DNA from: DATMNR01 sp963702765
Lineage (GTDB): Bacteria > Chloroflexota > Ktedonobacteria > Ktedonobacterales > Ktedonobacteraceae
Assembly (NCBI GenBank): GCA_963702765.1
Contig: CAVPEB010000003.1
Location: forward strand, 1-41,132
Reading direction: 5' to 3'
DNA: 41,132 bases
Below the pieces are notes generated by a model that did not search any database, was not told the origin of the DNA, and saw only the letters and a program-made list of their open reading frames with translations. How positions within the stretch are numbered: position 1 is the first letter of the stretch; each line of letters begins with the position of its first letter. The position numbers were made by a program, and so were the translations under genes. This document shows, one piece after another, positions 34,894 through 41,132 of this stretch.

Positions 34894-35332
34894 CGGATCA
34901 TCCTCGATAAGGTAGCGTACAATACACAAGGAGTCACATTCAGTGTAAAGTGTACCATGCCATTCGATATGCTGTCGATGCTTGTTTTTGTCAAATGAAA
35001 AGGGGTTCTTCTTTCAAAAGCTATCCCTTCAAATAGCGCTGCTGGAGCATGACCCAGGGTAGTAATTATTGTTCATTTCGTAAACGTTGGGCCTGGGTGT
35101 TTTTATACCATCTCTCATTCTAAGAGGCTCTTCTAATATGAGCGCAATATGTGAGAATGTGATGTGTTTGTGATGAGAAATCATCTTCATTTCCACAGAC
35201 TGTGATCGCTTTGTGATATACTCCTGCTAGAGCATGCTGCATGTCCTGCCCAGTGAAATGATTCCTTGTGAGCGATCTGGGAAGAGCATAGGCTACACAT
35301 GCCCATCGGAGCCTATTAAGGAGGGATTTCCG
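34894..35332. other. Divergent intergenic region
   Basis: About 440 bp between the broken LuxR gene and the pentapeptide fragment. AT-rich stretches occur near 35100-35230, including TGTGATATACTCC, which may be a promoter for the plus-strand genes. No gene is supported. Confidence 0.35.
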
Positions 35333-35449
35333 ATGGCCAACCTACTCCACCTTTATAATGCCACACTGAGCCGAGCCAACCACATAGACGCTCATTTCAG
35401 TTGGGCTGACCTCGGTGACGTCAACTTGCGTGCAGCCATTTTTGTATGA
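35333..35449 (+). CDS. Short pentapeptide-repeat-like protein or fragment
   Basis: The 38-residue frame MANLLHLYNATLSRANHIDA ending SWADLGDVNLRAAIFV has the A(D/N)LxX periodicity of pentapeptide-repeat proteins, which fold as a right-handed beta-helix. Families of this type are usually longer, so this may be the start of a truncated gene. It has an unusually strong ribosome site, AAGGAGGG, about eight bases before the ATG. No continuation was found in any frame before the response regulator gene. Confidence 0.5.
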   Translation: MANLLHLYNATLSRANHIDAHFSWADLGDVNLRAAIFV

Positions 35450-35684
35450 GACAGATGTAGAACGTTGGTATTAAGCTGTTTGGGGCACAGAATAAGTGCT
35501 GTATGCAATTGCCTGCGATCATGGTCTGTGTAACCGTAGAGGGATTGCAAATCGCATCCCCAACACCACTCTGAATAGTTTGCTTCACATCCTATGTACA
35601 GTTTGTTAATGTCTACTGGCTCTGCGAGACAGAACCAGGGAAGAGCAATGCGGGCAATGTAGGTGCTGCATTAGAGGAGAAGCC

Positions 35685-36401
35685 ATGGCTGCCACAAATA
35701 CGACAATTCTGATAGCAGATGATGATCCGCAGTTGTTGCGCTTGCTGACGCGTCACTTCCAGTTGGAAGACTTTGACGTCCTGGTGGCCAGTGATGGAGA
35801 AGAAGCCCTCGCGCTCATTCAAACGCAGAAGCTTGACCTCGCGTTGCTCGACGTGATGATGCCCAAACTGGACGGATTCAGCGTGTGTCAACGTGCACGC
35901 ACCTTCTCCTCCATCCCGATCATTCTACTCACGGCCCGTGGACAGGAACAGGACAAAGTGGTGGGGCTTGATTTGGGTGCAGATGATTATCTGAGCAAAC
36001 CATTTCAGTTAGACGAACTCATGGCACGCGTGCGGGCATTGCTGCGCCGTGGTCAGATCACTCCACGTGCACGACTCGATGGCTTGCAATCTTCCATCAC
36101 CATTAGTGAGCTCACGGTGGATTATGCCACCCAACACGTGACCAAATCGGGTCAGCCAGTCTTGCTGACTCCCATCGAGTTTAGCCTGCTGGCGTATCTC
36201 GCGCAGAACGTGGATCGTGTGGTGCCACAAGATCAGTTGTTGGAGGAGGTCTGGGGTGTAGCGTATCTAGGGGAGGGCCACGTGCTGCAAGTGAACATCC
36301 ACCGCTTGCGCAACAAACTGGAAGCTGATCCTGCTCACCCGCACTATATCCTTACGAAAGCGGGGGTGGGCTATTCCCTTGCTACTCCTCACTATGCTTG
36401 A
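35685..36401 (+). CDS. OmpR/PhoB-family response regulator
   Basis: The 238-residue regulator has a receiver domain (residues 5-120: LIADDDPQLL, phosphoacceptor in LDLALLDVMMPKLDGFSV, DYLSKPFQLDEL) and a winged-helix domain (about 145-235: LTPIEFSLLAYLAQN, EVWGVAYLGEGHVLQVNI, HRLRNKLEADPAHP, AGVGYSL). GAGGAG precedes the ATG. No sensor kinase is near, so it is an orphan here. It is only moderately similar to the regulator at 14573 outside shared motifs. Confidence 0.95.
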   Translation: MAATNTTILIADDDPQLLRLLTRHFQLEDFDVLVASDGEEALALIQTQKLDLALLDVMMPKLDGFSVCQRARTFSSIPIILLTARGQEQDKVVGLDLGADDYLSKPFQLDELMARVRALLRRGQITPRARLDGLQSSITISELTVDYATQHVTKSGQPVLLTPIEFSLLAYLAQNVDRVVPQDQLLEEVWGVAYLGEGHVLQVNIHRLRNKLEADPAHPHYILTKAGVGYSLATPHYA

Positions 36402-36536
36402 CGTAAGCAAAAAGAACAGCTTCTAAGCGAAGATCCATTACTTCCTCATTGGCATTTCTGGACCTATGAACTCATCATCTCTCTTTCTTCATAAGATCAC
36501 CTACATATTAGACAACTTTTCAACAGGGTATATAAA

Positions 36537-36575
36537 AGGAAAGCTCGTTTTCGTGATTGGAAAGCGAGCTTTCCT
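36537..36575 (+). terminator. Hairpin after response regulator
   Basis: AGGAAAGCTCGTTTTC (36537-36552) pairs with GAAAGCGAGCTTTCCT (36560-36575) across a 7-base loop, with one wobble. It is in the 400-bp gap before the zinc-ribbon genes. The following sequence is only weakly T-rich (CTCATAATTC), so termination efficiency is uncertain. Confidence 0.65.
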
Positions 36576-36802
36576 CTCATAATTCAGTAACCTATGCTCT
36601 GTCGTTCCATGTTTCAACGTATGGAAAAACTCGAAACCAGAATGGTAATGCCTGACTCCTGAGATTCCCACCAACTCCTATAACTTTAAGCCTCTGCTAA
36701 CGTATAATGAATCGGGCAATAACTAACAATAAACGGTGACTTTCAAAACTTCCAAAAACAGACGGGTATAAGAGAACAAATCTTATAAGTAAGGAGATTT
36801 TA

Positions 36803-38176
36803 ATGGACGCCAGATTTTACAATAGCGAAGAAATAGACCTTCAACGACTCGCCAATGACATAGAGAACATGTATCGCATGCAGGGTTACGAGGTTCAGCA
36901 GATTGGTAACAAAGATCAAATGATGGTGCAGTTGAAGAAGGGCGGTGACCTCGTTATGCTCATCGGTCTTCAGGCTGCACTCAGCGTCATCCTCCAGCAT
37001 ACCCCTGGCGGCACAATCGCCATGATTGGCCAGCAAAAATGGCTCGACAAAGCAGCAGTCGGTGCAGTTGGCCTGGTTGCCGCGCCAGTACTCTGGCCAC
37101 TCATGATCACAGCAGGCGCGGGAGCAATCCGCCAGGCAAGCCTCGGCAACCAGGTATTGAACGTTGTGGATGGAATGATACGTCAACAATACCCAAGAGT
37201 GCAGGTAGGTCCGGTTCCAGTACAAATCATGCCCCAGCTTCAACAACAATGGGCGCCACCTTCATCAGTACCGGTCTACGTGCCTTCAATGCCCCAGTAC
37301 GTTCCATCAACAGCCAAAGGCACCTTGCGCTGCCCGGATTGCAACACACCCTACGAAGAAGGCGACACATTCTGTAGTGGCTGCGGCCGCTCACTGGCGC
37401 CCAAAAAGACACTTTGTCCCAATTGCAAAGCTGAGATCAAACCCGGCCTCGCATTCTGCCCAAGTTGTGGCGCTTCCACATTCCAGGCACAACCACCAAC
37501 ACAGCAGGCGATTCCACCAGTGCCAACTCCAACCTACAAACAGCCGACAACACCTGCACAGACCTATACACCGCCTGCGCCAAAACAACCAGTGCAACAA
37601 CCGAAGCCTTACGTGCCACCCACTCCAAAACAGCCGCCTGTAACGCCAAAGCCCACGGTGACATATGTGCCTGGCACTCCGAAACCAGACACAACCAATG
37701 TGCCAAAGCAGCCACCCAGGCCAAAAACGCCAGTCTATACACCACCAACTCAGCCTCCTACCATCCAGACTGATGTATCACCATCGTCACAGACCATGCC
37801 TGCCAGAAAGCCAATCATAGCCAAACCAGCGAGTCAACCAGCCACCTCGCCTGCAACTCCCTGGGGTAAATTGATTTTCACCGGCGGCAAAGAGGTGCAG
37901 CTTAGTGGCGAAAGTGCGCTCGTGGGACGAAGCGACCACGACGTCAGTGAAATAAATCCAGAAGTCGATCTTAGTGGCCTGGAAGGAGCCGACACCACTT
38001 CACGCATCCACGCTACCATCGAGCATATCGGCAGCGCCTACACAGTCACCGACCTGAACAGCACCAACTCCACACGCATCAACGGCAAGCGCCTGGAGCC
38101 AGACAAAGCAACACCAGTCAACGACGGAGATAAACTCTCCTTCGGCAAAGTCACCTGCACATTCAAAAAATCATAG
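36803..38176 (+). CDS. Protein with conserved N-terminal domain, two zinc ribbons, Pro-rich linker and FHA domain
   Basis: The 457-residue protein has four parts. Residues 1-130 are an uncharacterised domain shared with the next gene, with a weakly hydrophobic middle (VGAVGLVAAPVLWPLMITAG). Residues about 170-235 hold two double-Cys zinc ribbons (CPDC...CSGCG, CPNC...CPSCG). A Pro/Thr/Gln-rich linker of about 120 residues is followed by an FHA domain (about 355-455: ALVGRSDHD, TSRIHATIE, NSTNSTRINGKRL). FHA domains bind phosphothreonine, so it may be a phosphorylation reader. AAGGAG at 36791-36796 sets the ATG. The first gene of a tandem pair. Confidence 0.75.
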   Translation: MDARFYNSEEIDLQRLANDIENMYRMQGYEVQQIGNKDQMMVQLKKGGDLVMLIGLQAALSVILQHTPGGTIAMIGQQKWLDKAAVGAVGLVAAPVLWPLMITAGAGAIRQASLGNQVLNVVDGMIRQQYPRVQVGPVPVQIMPQLQQQWAPPSSVPVYVPSMPQYVPSTAKGTLRCPDCNTPYEEGDTFCSGCGRSLAPKKTLCPNCKAEIKPGLAFCPSCGASTFQAQPPTQQAIPPVPTPTYKQPTTPAQTYTPPAPKQPVQQPKPYVPPTPKQPPVTPKPTVTYVPGTPKPDTTNVPKQPPRPKTPVYTPPTQPPTIQTDVSPSSQTMPARKPIIAKPASQPATSPATPWGKLIFTGGKEVQLSGESALVGRSDHDVSEINPEVDLSGLEGADTTSRIHATIEHIGSAYTVTDLNSTNSTRINGKRLEPDKATPVNDGDKLSFGKVTCTFKKS

Positions 38177-38284
38177 GCAAATGCGGCAAATCGTTCTAAG
38201 CAGGACTAGGAACAGGTCCAACTCCTTTGCCACGATGTGGGGATAACCAAAAATCCTTTCCTTGCGTGCAACAGGTACTATCGC

Positions 38285-38375
38285 AACAAGAGTGCAGAGG
38301 ACAACTGTCCTTTGCCGGGGTTCGGGGTGTCCCCGAAAAATCCCTTTTCCCTTCGCCGCCGCAGGCGGCAAGTAA
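38285..38375. repeat. Cluster of three short hairpins between paralogues
   Basis: GGACA-AC-TGTCC at about 38299-38310, TTCGGGG-TGT-CCCCGAA at about 38321-38337 and GCCGCC-GCA-GGCGGC at about 38356-38370 lie in tandem. They may attenuate or process the message between the two related genes. No gene was found here. Confidence 0.5.
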
Positions 38376-38420
38376 TAGGCACGAAGAACGCCAATCATTG
38401 AACCAGAGGAGAAAAAAGAC

Positions 38421-39146
38421 ATGTCAAACCGACTCTACTATGACCCACGCATCAACATAGAAAATATCGCCACCGACCTGGAACACACCTTCATCAACCA
38501 GGGATACCAGGTACAACGCCTTGGAAACAACGACCAAATAGCTATACAGATGAGGAGAGGTGGAGATCTCGTCACAATCATCGGCATGCAGACAGCCCTA
38601 ACCGTAACGCTAAAACATTCACCACATGGAATACTGACAATGATTGGCAATCAAAAATGGGTAGACAAAGCAGTCGTAGGAGGAGTAGGCTTGATTTTCT
38701 CGCCAATACTCTGGCCATTGATGATAACCGCTGGCGTGGGAACAATCCAGCAAGTGAACCTCGATAACCAGGTAATGAATGCGCTGGACACGTCAATACG
38801 CAAACAAAACCCTGAAGTACAGTTTGGCCCCATCCCGCCAGAGATGATGCCACAATACGAACAATCAGGTACGCCGCATACCTCTTCCCCACCTCCGTGG
38901 CAACGCTGGACATCATGGACATGGCCGGGAGGAACCCACAAAGTCATTTGCGCCAACTGCCAGACCCCAAACGAGGTCGGAGATAGCTACTGCATGCAAT
39001 GCGGACAAGCGCTTACTCCTCCACAGCCACAAAAAATACTATGTCCCAATTGTGGTGCCGAGGTAAAAACAGGCGCAACATTCTGCACAAAATGCGGAAC
39101 ATCCCTGGCACAGAAAGAAGAAGACACCTCGCCAAATGATGCTTGA
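38421..39146 (+). CDS. Paralogue with the same N-terminal domain and two zinc ribbons, no FHA
   Basis: The 241-residue protein repeats the N-terminal domain of the preceding gene over about 130 residues (QGYQVQRLGNNDQIAIQMRR, GNQKWVDKAVVGGVGL, SPILWPLMITAGVGTIQQ, NPEVQFGPIPPEMM). A Pro/Trp-rich linker leads to two zinc ribbons (CANC...CMQCG, CPNC...CTKCG). The FHA domain and long Pro-rich linker are missing. AGAGGAG precedes the ATG. The pair probably arose by duplication and the domain is likely to act as a partner module or membrane-associated patch; function unknown. Confidence 0.7.
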   Translation: MSNRLYYDPRINIENIATDLEHTFINQGYQVQRLGNNDQIAIQMRRGGDLVTIIGMQTALTVTLKHSPHGILTMIGNQKWVDKAVVGGVGLIFSPILWPLMITAGVGTIQQVNLDNQVMNALDTSIRKQNPEVQFGPIPPEMMPQYEQSGTPHTSSPPPWQRWTSWTWPGGTHKVICANCQTPNEVGDSYCMQCGQALTPPQPQKILCPNCGAEVKTGATFCTKCGTSLAQKEEDTSPNDA

Positions 39147-39318
39147 AAGGGGTGCGCACTCCAATTGGGCAAAAACTTTATGAGAACCTGGCAAAAATGA
39201 CCTGCAAGAACAAGATTACAATCGGCAAAAGGGATCAATCTTGCCCTCATTGGAAGATAGAATAGAGCAAGCAATGAGGTAAGCAACCAATAGCGTTCAG
39301 AAAAGAGAGGCAACACCT

Positions 39319-39753
39319 TTGACCCAGAATCCAGAAGAGAGCCCAATCCACGGCTCAGTACAACATCTCAACCCTGAGACTCTGCATAAAAATCCTGCTT
39401 TTACACAGGTGATCACTGTCACAGGACCGGCAAGAACGATCTACATTGGCGGGCAAGATGCTGTTGACGCCCAGGGCAATATCGTAGGGAAAGGAGACCT
39501 CACCGCTCAGACGCACCAGGTCCTGAGAAACTTGCGCACTGCCCTCGCTGCCGCTTCCGCCAGGCCGGAGCATATCATCAAATGGAACGTCTACCTGGTA
39601 CAGGGACAATCTTTGCAGGCGGGCTTTACGGCCTTCCAGCAGTTCTGGGGAGATCAGCCAAACCCACCTACCATTACTGGCATCTACGTCTCAGGGCTGG
39701 CGCACCCGGATTTTCTGGTGGAGATGGATGCCATTGCCATCGTTCCGCTCTAG
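39319..39753 (+). CDS. RidA family protein (YjgF/YER057c)
   Basis: RidA proteins are small trimers; the best known deaminate reactive enamine/imine intermediates. The 144-residue protein has the family pattern: PARTIYIGGQDAVDAQGNIVG, LTAQTHQVLRNLRTALAAAS, then NPPTITGIYVSGLAHPDFLVE with EMDAIAIV at the end. In active RidA an Arg near residue 105 binds the substrate; here the matching loop reads PPTITG, so the classic Arg is not obvious and it may be a different subgroup. The start is a TTG eight bases after AGAGAGG. Confidence 0.85.
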   Translation: MTQNPEESPIHGSVQHLNPETLHKNPAFTQVITVTGPARTIYIGGQDAVDAQGNIVGKGDLTAQTHQVLRNLRTALAAASARPEHIIKWNVYLVQGQSLQAGFTAFQQFWGDQPNPPTITGIYVSGLAHPDFLVEMDAIAIVPL

Positions 39754-39782
39754 CTCCAGGCGATTAGCAGTGGGAAGACGGT

Positions 39783-40196
39783 TCAATCAGCCCTTGCGAG
39801 TCGGCGAAAGCGGTTATATCCTGATCGATCCAGGTGGCGCGTAAACTCCGTCGCAAAGAAGATGCAGGCCAGCGTCGGCGCTGGAAGAGTACGCCCCAGT
39901 ACGCCACGTAGCACATCCTGGGGACTGTGCCGCCCGTCCTGACGTTCACGATGCGCAAAATGAATGTGGCAGTTGTAGTCTCGAATGAATTTACGATGTG
40001 CCTTCTTCATCTCTTCCAGCGTAGGAGCTTTATTTAGGTAGTAATCAACGAGACGCCGCATTATCCCGAAGTGCGCTTCTCTATAATGTTGCCAACTCTG
40101 CCTGGGATCAATTCGCTCATTGCGGATGTCCAGGGCCTTGTACATTGCCATTGCACGTTTTGAATAAAAGACACCCCCACTATCCGTAACGATAGT
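39783..40196 (-). mobile_element. C-terminal remnant of a DDE transposase
   Basis: The frame starts about 40196 with STIVTDSGGVFYSK and continues through MAMYKALDIRNERIDPRQSW, HYREAHFGIMRRLVDYYLN and HRKFIRDYNCHIHFAHRER to ATEFTRHLDRSGYNRFRR. VTD-S-G and the Glu in REAHF are 34 residues apart, the D-x34-E spacing of DDE transposases. The first catalytic Asp and the DNA-binding domain are missing, so this is a fragment. No terminal inverted repeats were identified. It abuts the GH3 gene 3' end by 17 bp. Confidence 0.7.
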
Positions 40197-40212
40197 TGAT
40201 TTGCAAAAGCCG

Positions 40213-41132
40213 CTACGGCAGCGTAATCAAGCCCATCCGCACCTTGAGCGCAATAATACGACGCAGCGACTGGCGTAAGCGATCCTGCGAGATACGCCCC
40301 GATTGAACCGCATCAGTCACAGCGGTGACAACGGCTGCCAGGCGATCCGGCTCAATCGGACATTCTATGATGTCATTGCCCGCCAGAATGGCGCGCACGC
40401 TTGCTTCAGCGATCCCTTGCGCTGGATCTGTATAGCCCTGTTGCTGCATAAATTGTTGCAGACCTATGGCATCCATCGCATCTGTAATCACAACTCCCTG
40501 GTATCCAAGTTGGCCACGCAACACCTGGTTAATCAGCACGGGAGAGAGCGAGGCTGGTTCGGATGGGTCATAAGCTGGAACAATGACATGCGTCACCATG
40601 ATCATTCCAGGTTGATGTGACATCAAAGCTCGAAATGTGGCAAAGTCAATGGCGTTGAGCTGGGCCTGGCTATGGGTAATGGTTGGAAGCCCAAAGTCGG
40701 GATTAGCAGGTGCCGAGCCAATGCCCGGCCAATGCTTCAAGGTTCCCATAACTCCATTCTGTTGCAAGCCATCCAGAAACGCTCCAGCATACGTAATCAC
40801 TTGACTTGGGGTCGTGCCAAACATACGGCTCTGAGACACCGCTCCACCTTGATAGACATCAGCCAGGGGCGCAAAGTCGGTGTTGATACCACTGGCACGC
40901 AAGCGCTGGGCATAAAGTTGCGCTTGTGCATAGGCCTGCTGGGGATTACCGGTCGCTGCAAGTTGTTGTGGCGACGGCGTTGGACCGTAATAAGGGGCAA
41001 GGCGATCAACGATACCCCCTTCCTCATCCGTAGCAATAATCAGCGATTGATTGGCATGCGTTTGGAGATCATGCACCAGTTGTGTCCACCCACTCAGGGT
41101 AGTTGGCATCAGTGGCCCGCCATTATAATTAT
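40213..41132 (-). CDS. Glycoside hydrolase family 3 (NagZ-like), 5' end cut by window edge
   Basis: GH3 enzymes hydrolyse terminal sugars, and NagZ relatives cleave N-acetylglucosamine from muropeptides. The partial protein contains TDEEGGIVDRLAP, the KHWPGIGSAPANPDFGLPTI motif, and GYQGVVITDAMDAIGLQQ with the likely nucleophile Asp, plus the final helix SQDRLRQSLRRIIALKVRMG. The first ATG in the window is at 41109, but the frame is open upstream (NYNGGPL) to the window edge, so the true start lies outside. The Asp-His dyad loop expected in NagZ is not obvious here. Confidence 0.88.
   Translation of the reverse strand, partial: NYNGGPLMPTTLSGWTQLVHDLQTHANQSLIIATDEEGGIVDRLAPYYGPTPSPQQLAATGNPQQAYAQAQLYAQRLRASGINTDFAPLADVYQGGAVSQSRMFGTTPSQVITYAGAFLDGLQQNGVMGTLKHWPGIGSAPANPDFGLPTITHSQAQLNAIDFATFRALMSHQPGMIMVTHVIVPAYDPSEPASLSPVLINQVLRGQLGYQGVVITDAMDAIGLQQFMQQQGYTDPAQGIAEASVRAILAGNDIIECPIEPDRLAAVVTAVTDAVQSGRISQDRLRQSLRRIIALKVRMGLITLP

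Overview
The window looks like chromosomal DNA of a Chloroflexota bacterium, most likely class Ktedonobacteria. This is inferred from protein flavour only: FHA and zinc-ribbon proteins, XRE regulators with an MmyB-type ligand domain, cyclase-ATPase-LuxR giants, a divergent sigma-like protein, and Bacillus-like fad genes. No rRNA, tRNA or CRISPR array was seen.

Layout. 1-2.1 kb: minus-strand minC-minD-minE division-site operon, minE cut by the left edge. 2.3-11 kb: housekeeping genes in single units (aldose epimerase, FtsH, PaaI-type thioesterase, a coiled-coil protein, PAP2 phosphatase, GNAT acetyltransferase, FabH-like ketosynthase, metallo-beta-lactamase-fold hydrolase). 11.1-14.2 kb: a membrane transglutaminase-like protein followed in the same frame by a membrane protein with two FHA domains, then cytidine deaminase. 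14.5-20.6 kb: OmpR-type regulator, a degenerate-GGDEF protein with a T2SSE_N-like C-terminus, a small HTH protein, a lipid-anchored or membrane protein of unknown role, a methyltransferase, a small helical protein, and DinB next to a DinB remnant. 20.8-29.9 kb: a minus-strand fatty-acid beta-oxidation cluster (fadD, fadE, SRPBCC protein, fadA, fadN) with a divergent XRE-MmyB regulator. 30-35 kb: a zone of gene decay with a broken sigma-like gene and a broken 3.2-kb cyclase-ATPase-TPR-LuxR gene around an intact small lipoprotein. 35.3-41.1 kb: pentapeptide fragment, second OmpR-type regulator, two tandem paralogues with a shared uncharacterised N-terminal domain plus zinc ribbons (one with FHA), RidA, a transposase remnant and a GH3 glycosidase cut by the right edge.

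How the genes connect. The fad cluster is the clearest pathway: FadD activates fatty acids, FadE dehydrogenates, FadN hydrates and dehydrogenates, FadA thiolyses. The divergent MmyB-type regulator, with repeats in the shared promoter region, is the likely controller. Its fadN carries a one-base frameshift and the SRPBCC gene an in-frame TGA, so both need confirmation against reads.

Two dispersed repeat families were found. One lies mostly between convergent gene ends; the other forms hairpins whose stems vary in a compensatory way. The best candidates for new biology are the fad/MmyB control region, the tandem zinc-ribbon/FHA paralogues, the transglutaminase-FHA pair without a normal start codon, and the GGDEF-like/T2SSE_N fusion.
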